Part shown: piece after piece, positions 33,907-42,319 of the stretch
Layout: each line of letters starts with the position of its first letter
Position numbering within the stretch: the first letter of the stretch is position 1
Assembly (NCBI GenBank): GCA_964410485.1
Contig: CAYPHJ010000008.1
Coordinates: forward strand, 4,543-68,542
Direction: 5' to 3'
Source of the DNA: CAYPHJ01 sp964410485
GTDB lineage: Bacteria; Desulfobacterota; Binatia; UBA9968
Length of the DNA stretch: 64,000 bases
Translations under genes and position numbers: made by a program
The notes under the pieces: model-generated
Told to the model about the DNA's origin: nothing
The model's input: the letters and a program-made list of their open reading frames with translations, nothing else
Databases searched by the model: none

Positions 33907-34740
33907 GGCGTTGGCTCCATATCACTTTCGATATCGTGCTTGTTTTCTGGGCTGGGTGCGCGTAAGGGCGTATGACCGACACGCGACGTACTAACCGTGT
34001 ATGATATAGAGAAAAGCGGGAGGAAGAAAGACTTCACAGTTTTGAGCGTTTGCCCGTCCAATTATTATCTGGCCCGGATTCATCGGTCCGATACAGTGGA
34101 GTCGCGTTTATCCCTGCATGCATGAATCATCTGGGGTTAGATCAGGCGATGCAGAAAATAGCCGCGTGTTCGTAGAGACGATGCGTAGCCCCGTTACGGC
34201 GTCTGAACGTGAGCTCGACCGAACGTCCGCCGGTGTTGTCAAGTCGTGACAACTCAGGTCACTTTATGCCAAACCGGGACAACTCGGGTATATATCCAAC
34301 GGTGATCTATCGAAAGCTAGGGAATATAACCAAAGTTATACAAAAATATATCTCATTCCTGTTGTTCTTTTAGGTCAGTTATAATTAATTCCTTCTGTTT
34401 TCCGGAAGCACCCGCGAAGTCGTTCTTGTTCCTAGAAGTATGCTGGAATGATTTGATTTCAGCTAAATAGGGCGTAAAACTGATGTTGCACATAAGCTAT
34501 CTGAATCCATCGATTGGCTGCAGCCGTGAAGTTGCGTGAAGGCGGGCAAGGCGGCGCGGGCACTCGGTCTCCGACAAAAGAAGCTTTGGCAAAAAACGAA
34601 AACGTGATATAGGAGAGGTCGCGGGCATCCGGGCAGAAAGGTAGCGAACCGTAAGCGGATTCCCCTGATGCCACAGATGGAGCCAGGCGAGCCATCGAGT
34701 TGAGTTGAAGGCAAGAGAAACGATACCCGAGAGGGCAGCC
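33907..34740. other. Long AT-rich non-coding interval
   Basis: Over 800 bp without a supported gene, with base composition clearly richer in AT than its surroundings around 34300-34400. At 34248-34259 and 34278-34289 the 12-mer GACAACTC(A/G)GGT occurs twice, 30 bp apart, next to TGTCAAGTCGTGACAACT; this resembles the multiple end repeats of IS21-like elements and may be an insertion-sequence scar. The 17-bp motif AGTTATACAAAAATATA lies at 34334-34350. Confidence 0.45.
34334..34350 (+). promoter_or_regulatory. 17-bp motif AGTTATACAAAAATATA, copy 1
   Basis: Identical to 35626-35642. Each copy lies upstream of a LuxR-type HTH gene on the same strand (391 and 143 bp before ATG). It could be a shared promoter or operator, or a duplication scar. 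Confidence 0.45.
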
Positions 34741-35445
34741 ATGAAGCAAGAGACATCACTGACGCTGCGAAAAGAGCCTTGGCTGAAAAGCAGACCAGCC
34801 GTTCAGAACAGAATTCATGTGGTGATTGCCGACGATCACCCGATCGTGCTCGCGGGACTCGAGTCCCTCTTTGCTCTCGAAAAGGACATCAAGGTTGTCG
34901 CGCGCTGCGGCACGGGTGAAGAGACGCTGGCGGCCGTGCGCAAGCATCGACCGGATATTCTGTTGCTCGATATTCGCATGCCCGGGAAGAATACGTTTGA
35001 CGTGATTCGCGAGTTGCGCGATGAACACTTGCCGACCCGAGTCGTATTGTTGACTGCAGCGATCAACGACGATGAGGCGCTCGAGGCGGTGCGATTGGGC
35101 GTCGGCGGAGTCGTTCTCAAAGGCATGCCGCCGAAGCTGCTAATTCAGTGTATCCGTAAAGTCTACGCAGGCGAACGCTGGATGGAGCGCGGTTTTCTGA
35201 GCCACGCTGTCGAAAGGTTAGTGCAGCGGGAGGCCGGCGCGCGCGAACTCGCGAAGTTGCTGACGCCGCGCGAAATCGAGCTTGTGCGTATGGTCGCGAG
35301 CGGTTTGCGCAATAAGGAGATCGGCAAAAAACTTTTCATTAGCGAAGGCACCGTCAAAATTCATCTCCACCACATTTTTGAGAAACTCAACGTCAATAGC
35401 CGGCACGCGCTGACACTTTATGCACGGAACAACGGGCTCGTTTGA
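34741..35445 (+). CDS. NarL/FixJ-type response regulator
   Basis: 234 aa from ATG 34741, preceded by GAGAGGG; an earlier in-frame start at 34705 is not supported. The receiver (about 18-135) shows VVIADDHPIVLAGLESLF, the phospho-acceptor Asp in ILLLDIRMPG, LLTAA and VLKGM. The C-terminal LuxR helix-turn-helix has LTPREIELVRMVASGLRNKEIGKKLFISEGTVKIHLHHIFEKL. It should bind DNA when phosphorylated. No kinase is adjacent; the kinases at 36896 and 46423 are the nearest candidates. A second, receiver-less copy of the DNA-binding domain lies 340 bp downstream. Confidence 0.95.
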   Translation: MKQETSLTLRKEPWLKSRPAVQNRIHVVIADDHPIVLAGLESLFALEKDIKVVARCGTGEETLAAVRKHRPDILLLDIRMPGKNTFDVIRELRDEHLPTRVVLLTAAINDDEALEAVRLGVGGVVLKGMPPKLLIQCIRKVYAGERWMERGFLSHAVERLVQREAGARELAKLLTPREIELVRMVASGLRNKEIGKKLFISEGTVKIHLHHIFEKLNVNSRHALTLYARNNGLV

Positions 35446-35625
35446 TCTCGGCTTATCGCGTCACGAACCCGCCTTCCCGGGCCCTCCAGGTGGTACCGAG
35501 CCATTCACAGCTTTCACTTCAAAGTTTCGAGACCAAAGCGAAGCGCTTTTACCGCTTTAAATCTTTTCCGTCCGTCTTCTTTGGAACCTCCTTTTATTTT
35601 CCACAGCGCGCTATTTGTGAGCGTC

Positions 35626-35642
35626 AGTTATACAAAAATATA
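35626..35642 (+). promoter_or_regulatory. 17-bp motif AGTTATACAAAAATATA, copy 2
   Basis: Exact repeat of 34334-34350, in the 340-bp gap before the stand-alone LuxR HTH gene. The rest of that gap holds no gene. Confidence 0.45.
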
Positions 35643-35785
35643 GCTTTGGCTATATTGCCAGGCTAGTCCACAGCTGCTACAGCCTGCGCCTTAGTTACAG
35701 AACGCCCCGCCATGCCACCACGGCGGTTCTGTGTTCAGGAAAGTGCCGGCTCTGGCGAAAACGCAACACTTGGGGAAACCTGTTC

Positions 35786-36076
35786 ATGAAAACGAAAAAA
35801 ACAAAAAGAGCCACATCCAGTAGGAGCGAGTCTGCCAGGCTCTCCGCATCCAAAAGGCGGCCAATGCGACCACCCGACCCGATCAAGGTCCTCACCCCGC
35901 GCGAGATCGATGTCGTCCGACTCCTGGTCGGTGGCTTGCGTAACAGAGAAATCGCAAGAAGACTCTTGATCAGCGAAGGGACGGTCAAGATCCATTTGCA
36001 CAACATATTTAGCAAGCTCGGCCTGGAGAGCCGCTTGGCGCTCGGCGTTTACGTCAAGGGAAAAAGATTCGTCTGA
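35786..36076 (+). CDS. Stand-alone LuxR-type DNA-binding protein
   Basis: 96 aa. A basic, Lys/Arg/Ser-rich N-terminus of about 30 residues is followed directly by a LuxR helix-turn-helix: LTPREIDVVRLLVGGLRNREIARRLLISEGTVKIHLHNIFSKLGLESR. It is very similar to the C-terminal domain of the response regulator at 34741, suggesting duplication with loss of the receiver. Without a receiver it may act constitutively or compete with the full-length regulator for the same sites. The AACCTG-TTC leader before ATG gives no strong ribosome site. Confidence 0.88.
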   Translation: MKTKKTKRATSSRSESARLSASKRRPMRPPDPIKVLTPREIDVVRLLVGGLRNREIARRLLISEGTVKIHLHNIFSKLGLESRLALGVYVKGKRFV

Positions 36077-36087
36077 CTGTAAGTGCG

Positions 36088-36165
36088 GTTCAAAGGTCCC
36101 CGAGTTCAAAAGTTCAAAGTCCGCCTCTCCCCGCTTACCGGTTGAGTCGTTGAACCTTGAACGGC
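36088..36165. repeat. GTTCAAn/TTGAAC iterated repeat
   Basis: Left arm GTTCAAAGG..GAGTTCAAAAGTTCAAAG and right arm GTTGAGTCGTTGAACCTTG form an imperfect hairpin 12 bp after the LuxR gene. It may act as a terminator; no T-run follows. Confidence 0.7.
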
Positions 36166-36343
36166 TCCTACTCTCTCCTTCCAGCACAGGTTCGCTCTTT
36201 TTTAGAGCGTTGTCTCAAGGGCGAAACAACAAAACGCTTCCTGTTGCAAATGCGGGACGACGCCGAGGTGTTTCAATGCTTTTTGATTGGCATCCGAGTT
36301 GCTCTCTCTTACAGGGGAACGAACAGGTTCAGGGAGGAGATCT

Positions 36344-36700
36344 ATGGCAATGGACCGAATCATCTTTGCGGCGCTGCTGCCGATCGTAATGGTCGTATGG
36401 GGTTGCGAGAACGTAGCTCTCATCGGGCGGCCCGACATCGATGCGGTGGAGCGCGCAGTGGCCCGCGATCAAGTTGTCGGGACTGTTGAACGCATTGACG
36501 GTATACGAAACGAGCTTCATGTGCGCTCGCCTGATGGAATGATGAACGTTATCAAGTACGATACGCACACACGCGTGGTGGGCCGCGACGATGTCCAGCT
36601 AAAGCCTGAAACAGTACGTCCGGGCGATCAGGTACGCATCCAGATGGACGAGCACCGCGCGCAATACGCCAACGTTATACGTATGGATACGGCTCGTTGA
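36344..36700 (+). CDS. Small lipoprotein with OB-like domain
   Basis: 118 aa from ATG 36344, which follows a strong AGGGAGGAG site. The signal ends in a lipobox (VVWGC). The mature part has a beta-rich pattern: VVGTVERIDGIRNELHVRS, a middle VIKYDTHTRVV and a final VRPGDQVRIQMDE; these are features of small OB-fold lipoproteins such as DUF5666-like. No catalytic residues recognised. It lies in a region of signalling genes and runs convergently toward the kinase at 36896. Confidence 0.75.
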   Translation: MAMDRIIFAALLPIVMVVWGCENVALIGRPDIDAVERAVARDQVVGTVERIDGIRNELHVRSPDGMMNVIKYDTHTRVVGRDDVQLKPETVRPGDQVRIQMDEHRAQYANVIRMDTAR

Positions 36701-36895
36701 CGCCCTGATGCTTGGGCGTTCTCATCCGTGAACATGCGTAGCCGTGCCCTCCAACCGCGCGGCGGCAGTGGCAGAAGTTAAGTTTGGACGTTCAATTTGG
36801 GCACGGCTAGCCACTGCCGCCAGCTCTCCTCTGTAGACCCAACGCAAGGCCACTTCCCTGGTCATCGGGTTTTGCGACTCGAATGCTACTACGGC

Positions 36896-39634
36896 TCAGG
36901 ACGATCTGAAGAAGTCGCGCCCAGCATTCTGGGGCGATCCCGATTGCACAACATCGTGTGGTAATGAAGGATTTGTGACGTGCGCGTTCGTCGAGCACAC
37001 TTCAGCTCGGGCCAGCGCGTGTTCCAATTGAGCGAAGTCGACCGGTTTGGTGAGATAGGCATGGAAGCCCGCTTCGCGGGCTCGCTGTTCGTCTCGTCCA
37101 TATCCGCTGATGCCCACGAAATAAGTGCCTTCCAAGCCGCGCTGTTGGCGCAGGGCGTTAACCACTTCATAGCCATCCATTTCCGGCAACCCGATATCAC
37201 ATAGAACGACATCGGGGGAAAAGACGGGGGCCATCTTCAAAGCTTGTGATCCGCTTTGGACGGCTTTGCAGGTATGACCCATGTGCTCTAAAATCAGCTG
37301 CGCGCTACGCGCCGCCATCTCATTGTCTTCAATCAAGAGGATACGGCACGGGGAAGGGGTGCCCTGATTGACCGCGCTCTTTGGCTCGGCAGCGCTTACT
37401 CGTTGTTGGAGCGGCAAGTGAATGGTGAATTCCGATCCGTGCCCAGGACCTGCGCTCCAAGCCTCAACCTTGCCACCGTGAAGCTCAACAATTCCCTTTG
37501 CCAGGGCCAATCCAAGCCCCAGGCCGCCGCGGCTGCGATCAAGGCTGCGATCCGCCTGAATAAACGGTTCGAAAACCCACGCCAGTACCTCCGGCTCGAT
37601 TCCGATCCCGGTGTCGCGCACGGTAAGCACCGCGTTAGAGTCGGCGTGGCATTCCAGCTCCACCGTGACGGCGCCGCCCGGCTCAGTGAATTTATTGGCA
37701 TTGCTTAACAGGTTTGCCAGCGCTTGCGCCAGGCGCGTAGGGTCTCCCACAATCCAGGCAGGCCGTTGCGGGAGGCGCAGCTCCAAGCGGACTCCGTTCG
37801 CCTCGAAAATGCTCCGGGAGTCTTCGACCGTGTCGCGAACAATAGAGGCAAAATCACAAGATTCATTCCTTAGCTGGATCCTGCCGCTCGAGATCCGTGA
37901 TACATCCAATAAGTCATCGACCAGCCGGGCCATATGCGTGAGTTGCCGGTCGATCATGTCGCGAACTTCCGTGAATTGTGGGTCTGCCTGGCCGTGGCCA
38001 CGCAGCACTTGCGTGCAGTTACTGATGATGCCGAGCGGGTTTCGCAGCTCATGACCCAGCATCGCCATAAAACTGTCTTTGCGCTGATCCGCTTCACGCA
38101 ATGCTTCTTCCGCCCATTTACGCTCGGTGATATCGTTGCTGACCCTAATCGTTGCGCGTGGTTGTTTTTGCTCATCGCGTTGCAGGACCCAGACGCTAAC
38201 CACATAAATCTCTTTACCGTCACGCGTGCGTTGCTTTAATTCTCCTTTCCACTCTCCCTCCAGGAAGAGAAGCCGGTTGATCTCGCTTGTACTCTCGGGA
38301 AATTGCGTTTGTAATAATTCTTGGCTGACGCGCCCCAGCGCTTCCTCTTTTGTCCAGCCGTACATCGACTCCGTGCCGCGGTTCCAGTATATGATGCGAT
38401 CGTCGATATCGCAGACAACCACTGGCGCTAGATCCAACATGCGCGCGTAGTCGCGCAGTTGGTTTTCGCTCTGCGCGATCTTTTGTTTCGCTGCCTCTGC
38501 CTCCAGCTGTCTTGCTTCGGCGACTAGCCGGCGCTCCCGTTCTGACGCCGCTTCACGCGCAGTCGATCCCGCCAGCGACAGCGCTTCATGAAGAGACCTC
38601 ACCTCCGAAACCGCCGAAATCTGGAGATCGATGGGATCTCCGCGCTGGATTGCATCTGCGGACATCGCAAGCTTAGAAATCGGCGCGGTGATTCGTTTAC
38701 CGATGGTCAACGCTACCGCGAGACCCAAGAACAGGAGAATGGCCCCGCCGGCGGCCATCATGTAAAGCGAGCGATTCAGAGGTCTGTCGAGTATAGCTTG
38801 CGGCACCCCCACCGAAGTGGTCCATCCCGTTTTGTTCGACCGGGCAAACGCGTAGTAAAAAGGCACTTCGTCCCGCTTCAGACGACTGCCGGACCCTTGT
38901 TCCGAGACGGCAATTTTGGAAAGAATCTCCGCCGAAGCAGGGCGCCCGATATAAAACTCCGGGGCGACGCTGCGAGCAACGATAATTCCGTTCCTGTCAA
39001 GAATAACTCCAGACCATTCGGAGGGAAGATTTTGTTCGAACAGAAGTTCGGTCAAGATCGTGGGATCGATAGCGATCTCAAGCGCATATAGTACTTTGCC
39101 GTCGCGCAAAACCGGCATGCCCACAACGATCGTCGGCCGTTGTGTCGAAAATGAAACGAAAACGTCGGACACGACGAACTTACCGCCAAGGGCTTGTTTG
39201 ACGGAATGAGGACCGCCTACCGGCAAGTCGGGGTAACGCGCGTCGATCGTTGCCGGAGTCGTTTCGCGCAAGGGATTTGGCAGAGGTGTACCGAATGGGC
39301 GAGCAGTATTGAGCATCTGATGCCCGGAGGTATCGAAGAGCACGATGCGATTGCCACTGGGTCTTGCGGCAACCGCTCGCACGGACAACTCGAAGAAGCT
39401 TTTAAAATCTGCGGCGTCCAAATAGGGTGACGCGGCGAGTGTCTCCAGCAGCGCGTGGGCCGTGCCGACTTCTCGATCGACCGCCAGCGACAAAGCACGT
39501 GCCGTGTCGAGCAGTCCGCGGCTAATGGCGTCACGCTGGAACTGCACGTGTTGGCGCAACATGATGGCGGCAAAGGCCAGCAGCGGCAGCACGGCAGCCA
39601 GTACGAGCAGAACGAGGTGCGATTTGAGTCTCAT
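36896..39634 (-). CDS. Cache-HAMP-PAS hybrid histidine kinase with receiver
   Basis: 912 aa. A first membrane helix (about 6-28) and a second near 280-300 enclose a periplasmic Cache-like sensor (ARALSLAVDREVGTA, VVGMPVLRDGKVLYALEIAI). A HAMP region follows, then a PAS domain around 390-500 (YARMLDLAPVVVCDIDDRIIY). The HisKA box is FMAMLGHELRNPLGIISNCT, the HATPase has NLLSNANKFTEPGG and GLGLGLALAKGIVELHGG, and the receiver has ILLIEDNE, VLCDIGLPEMDG and LTKPVDF. The Cache domain suggests sensing of a small extracellular ligand. No cognate regulator is adjacent. Confidence 0.95.
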   Translation of the reverse strand: MRLKSHLVLLVLAAVLPLLAFAAIMLRQHVQFQRDAISRGLLDTARALSLAVDREVGTAHALLETLAASPYLDAADFKSFFELSVRAVAARPSGNRIVLFDTSGHQMLNTARPFGTPLPNPLRETTPATIDARYPDLPVGGPHSVKQALGGKFVVSDVFVSFSTQRPTIVVGMPVLRDGKVLYALEIAIDPTILTELLFEQNLPSEWSGVILDRNGIIVARSVAPEFYIGRPASAEILSKIAVSEQGSGSRLKRDEVPFYYAFARSNKTGWTTSVGVPQAILDRPLNRSLYMMAAGGAILLFLGLAVALTIGKRITAPISKLAMSADAIQRGDPIDLQISAVSEVRSLHEALSLAGSTAREAASERERRLVAEARQLEAEAAKQKIAQSENQLRDYARMLDLAPVVVCDIDDRIIYWNRGTESMYGWTKEEALGRVSQELLQTQFPESTSEINRLLFLEGEWKGELKQRTRDGKEIYVVSVWVLQRDEQKQPRATIRVSNDITERKWAEEALREADQRKDSFMAMLGHELRNPLGIISNCTQVLRGHGQADPQFTEVRDMIDRQLTHMARLVDDLLDVSRISSGRIQLRNESCDFASIVRDTVEDSRSIFEANGVRLELRLPQRPAWIVGDPTRLAQALANLLSNANKFTEPGGAVTVELECHADSNAVLTVRDTGIGIEPEVLAWVFEPFIQADRSLDRSRGGLGLGLALAKGIVELHGGKVEAWSAGPGHGSEFTIHLPLQQRVSAAEPKSAVNQGTPSPCRILLIEDNEMAARSAQLILEHMGHTCKAVQSGSQALKMAPVFSPDVVLCDIGLPEMDGYEVVNALRQQRGLEGTYFVGISGYGRDEQRAREAGFHAYLTKPVDFAQLEHALARAEVCSTNAHVTNPSLPHDVVQSGSPQNAGRDFFRSS

Positions 39635-39930
39635 GGCCAGACTCCGACGCGTACACGGCGGCTATCTCGTTAGATAGACTTCGTCACACGTCGTGTATAG
39701 AGCTTCGCTTTCAGGTAAGAACAAGGCACGAGATGATGGCCCATAATACCAACTAAGTTTCAAAGGACAAGAACTCAGGCGAAGAAAGTGAACTGAACTC
39801 AAAATTTTGTTAACGAGCGTGTTTCTGTTGGGGGTTTGAATGATTTCGAGCCGTGACGTACATTTGTTCTTCACGCGCTTGCCATAGAAGCGTTCGGCGT
39901 TTACGTTAATGTGACAGCTCGGACCGCCAA

Positions 39931-40665
39931 ATGGACGAAACTGACAAGTATTCCGGCGCTAAAAACACAATCCGTCAACTGCGCACGGCGCGCATGTTGA
40001 AGTTGATTCTGATTCTCGTTCTTTTGACGGCGCTGCCGATGCTCTGGCGTTTAAGCTTGTTTGGGGATTGGGCGAACGTGGAATCAGTCGTCGCCTGGAA
40101 GCGCTTCATTAACCATTATCCGGGCACGTTCTTGTGGGTAGTAGCCGCGTACCTGGTCGCGAGTCTGGTTTTGTTTCCCATAACGATCTTGAATGTCGCC
40201 ACTGTGCTGACCTTTGGTCCTGTTGTAGGCAATCTATACGCACTCATCGGTTGGTTGGCGAGCGCCTGTATGGGCTTCGGTCTCGGTCGGCTTTTTGGCA
40301 TGGAACTGGTGCACAGATGGTTACAACCGCGGGTTCACAGACGTATCCAGCAAGTTAAAAACCGGGGGTTTCTTGCTGTGTTGATCTTGCGGCTCGTCCC
40401 TTTGGCTCCATTTACGATCGTCAATATCTTTGTCGGCGCTTCGGGTATCGCTTTCCGAGATTTTACTCTGGCCAGCGTGGTTGGTCGGATGCCGGGAGTT
40501 GTTATTCTCACGCTGGCTGGTGTCCAGTTAGAACACTTTCTGCGTCATCCAGCACTGGGAGGCTTGATCATTCTGATGATGATCGTGGTCGTGCTTCCCA
40601 TCGTGAGCCGTTTGCTGTTCAAGCGCTGGGCGTTGAGTCAAGCGAGCGAAACTCGTTCAGGGTAG
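39931..40665 (+). CDS. TVP38/TMEM64 (VTT domain) membrane protein
   Basis: 244 aa with about six transmembrane segments. The VTT/DedA core is seen in LVLFPITILNVATVLTFGPVVGNLYALIGWLASACMGFGLGRLFG and the later FLAVLILRLVPLAPFTIVNIFVGASGI (the R-x-x-P-x-x-P/F motif near the re-entrant loop). This family is implicated in lipid scrambling and membrane homeostasis. A cytoplasmic basic N-terminus precedes the first helix. It is encoded 10 bp from the convergent lone receiver gene. Confidence 0.92.
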   Translation: MDETDKYSGAKNTIRQLRTARMLKLILILVLLTALPMLWRLSLFGDWANVESVVAWKRFINHYPGTFLWVVAAYLVASLVLFPITILNVATVLTFGPVVGNLYALIGWLASACMGFGLGRLFGMELVHRWLQPRVHRRIQQVKNRGFLAVLILRLVPLAPFTIVNIFVGASGIAFRDFTLASVVGRMPGVVILTLAGVQLEHFLRHPALGGLIILMMIVVVLPIVSRLLFKRWALSQASETRSG

Positions 40666-40676
40666 CCGATTTTCGG

Positions 40677-41045
40677 CTAGGGCAGATGTCCCGTCTTCAA
40701 AATCCGGCAGATTTCTCGCGATATCTCGCCAAACACCAATGGTTTCAAAAACAAGCTGTGTACACCGACCACGGGATTTACGTTCGGTCGAAAGGACTGA
40801 TCCCGCGCCATGCCCAGTATCTGCACTGGTCGAGACAAGCGCTGCGCGTGTTGGATCACCAGACCAGAGCCAATCATTTCCAGATCGAGAAGGATGACGC
40901 GCAGATCGGTATCGCTGTCGATATGGTTGAGCGCATCTGCGCTGTAGCCGGCCTCAAGGACGCGGTACCCTTCATCGCGAAGAAGTTCGGATAAGCTCGT
41001 GCGCGCGATATCTTCCTGTTCGGCTACTAGAATCGTCGTATTCAT
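40677..41045 (-). CDS. Single-domain response regulator (lone receiver)
   Basis: 122 aa from ATG 41045, preceded by AGGAGACC; the longer reading to 41237 has no site and is non-conserved. A receiver fold is present: ILVAEQED at the acidic pocket, VILLDLEM holding the phospho-acceptor Asp and FLKPLVF with the conserved Lys. One acidic-pocket residue is Glu-Gln-Glu-Asp rather than the usual Asp pair. No output domain, so it may be a phosphate shuttle or sink for one of the neighbouring kinases. Confidence 0.82.
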   Translation of the reverse strand: MNTTILVAEQEDIARTSLSELLRDEGYRVLEAGYSADALNHIDSDTDLRVILLDLEMIGSGLVIQHAQRLSRPVQILGMARDQSFRPNVNPVVGVHSLFLKPLVFGEISREICRILKTGHLP

Positions 41046-41250
41046 TATGGTCTCCTGTAATTGCATCTTTGACAAGATCATCGTGCCAATCTCCCGGATG
41101 TGCGCAAAAACCGCCGCTGAACCGCCGTTCTCAAAGGTCTGGTGCAAGGAATGAGCCAATCCAACTAACGCAGTGATTAGGCACGCACCTTTTCCGGCTT
41201 CGGAGCGCACCCGTCGTTCTGCCGCCACGACCGACATAACCTAGCTTAAG

Positions 41251-41355
41251 CTAGAAGGGTAGAGGCGCCCAGTCCAGTGTGCCGAAATAACTGAACAGGA
41301 ACGTGGTGAGGTAAAACCAGAAAAGAAAATTGATCGTCAACAGCACAATCCTCAT
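41251..41355 (-). CDS. Possible 34-residue membrane peptide
   Basis: ATG 41355 opens a 34-aa frame with a hydrophobic, aromatic-rich core (LLTINFLFWFYLTTFLFSYF) ending in LDWAPLPF. The stop lies inside a perfect 14-bp palindrome CTAGCTTAAGCTAG (41241-41254), which could serve as a terminator stem. The amino-acid pattern is that of a real single-span peptide, but ribosome-site support (GGGCGG) is weak. It lies downstream of no obvious gene, with the receiver gene starting 206 bp further on. Confidence 0.4.
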   Translation of the reverse strand: MRIVLLTINFLFWFYLTTFLFSYFGTLDWAPLPF

Positions 41356-41501
41356 AACAGCCGCCCGTCTTCAGCCTATCTCATTTCGTTTATGAGGAAA
41401 GTAGGTGTGAAATTCTCTGACCCGCGCGCTCCAGTGCTGCATTGCGACCCGAGGCAACGCCCTCTTGCTGCGATTTGACGCGGAGCTAAAATAAAACTCG
41501 C

Positions 41502-41720
41502 ATGACGGTATATCTCACCCGAGCCTGCCCGAAGTGCAGCGGGTCTCTTACCCTCGCTATGAATGATCCTCTGCGCGCTTGCGAACAGCGCCCGGTCATT
41601 GGCTGGTGTGGCCGGTGCAATTATCAATTTAGGTGGACGATAGTCCCCGGCCGCAAGCCGCTTCAGCCAAAGCGCATTCGTCGCCGCTCCTTAAAGCTCA
41701 TCATCTCGCAAATCCGTTAA
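41502..41720 (+). CDS. Small zinc-ribbon-like protein, paralogue 1
   Basis: 72 aa. CPKCSGSL near residue 9 and CGRCNY near residue 36 give four cysteines spaced as in a zinc ribbon. The rest is basic, with FRWTIVPGRKPL followed by RRRS. It matches the protein at 42043 through CPKCxGxL, PVIGxCxRCxYxxRWT and GxKxL, so the two are duplicates. No family is recognised. The role could be nucleic-acid or protein binding; this is a guess. Confidence 0.65.
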   Translation: MTVYLTRACPKCSGSLTLAMNDPLRACEQRPVIGWCGRCNYQFRWTIVPGRKPLQPKRIRRRSLKLIISQIR

Positions 41721-42042
41721 GGGGCGCGTTCGAGACACATTCAGCCAAACGCGGCCCGTAAGCACATTGAACATTCGAGGGCTATAGAATTCATTGTGCT
41801 AACTACCTGTCCTTCCAGGAAAAAAAGGTAGCCACCGCATCGCTAACGTGACCATTGGAAAGATCGTTGACACACAGGCCGCTGATTTTTGCGTGAAACG
41901 CAGTCTCAAGTAGCTGAAAAGACACTACGTTACGCGCACTGGCGCGAGGCTTGCTACGTTGGCGGCTTTGCGGAGCTATTCGGGTCCTGGAGGAGGTAGC
42001 GGCCGGTACGCACCAATTTAAGCCGCCCTATGACTCATCGGC
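41721..42042. other. Gene-free interval between the two zinc-ribbon genes
   Basis: No coding frame supported. At 41801-41832 CTACCT and AGGTAG arms enclose CTTCCAGGAA; this is the only hairpin noted. A strong GGAGGAGG-type stretch at about 41990 precedes no long frame. Confidence 0.4.
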
Positions 42043-42258
42043 GTGAAGAAACGATCATGTATAGCCAAGTATTTGGCTCGAACATGTCCAAAGTGTCGCG
42101 GCAATCTAGGTGTGGTCGTGAGCGAATCTTTGACCTATCCGGAGATCCTGCCCGTGATTGGCTGTTGCATGCGATGTGACTACCGGCTCCGCTGGACCGT
42201 TGTCATTGGGACCAAACGGCTTCACCTGGCGAGCAATCGCTCCAGCCGGGCCAGTTGA
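42043..42258 (+). CDS. Small zinc-ribbon-like protein, paralogue 2
   Basis: 71 aa from GTG 42043. CPKCRGNL near residue 15 and CMRCDY near residue 41 are the putative zinc ligands, with an additional Cys in GCCMRC. The RLRWTVVIGTKRL segment matches its neighbour at 41502. Duplicate with an altered N-terminus; function unknown. It lies 61 bp before the GGDEF-like gene on the same strand and may be transcribed with it. Confidence 0.65.
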   Translation: MKKRSCIAKYLARTCPKCRGNLGVVVSESLTYPEILPVIGCCMRCDYRLRWTVVIGTKRLHLASNRSSRAS

Positions 42259-42319
42259 CGATCAATTATCCGGGTAACGTAACGAAGATCCCGCGAGTTC
42301 GCCGGCTGACGATCTAGGT

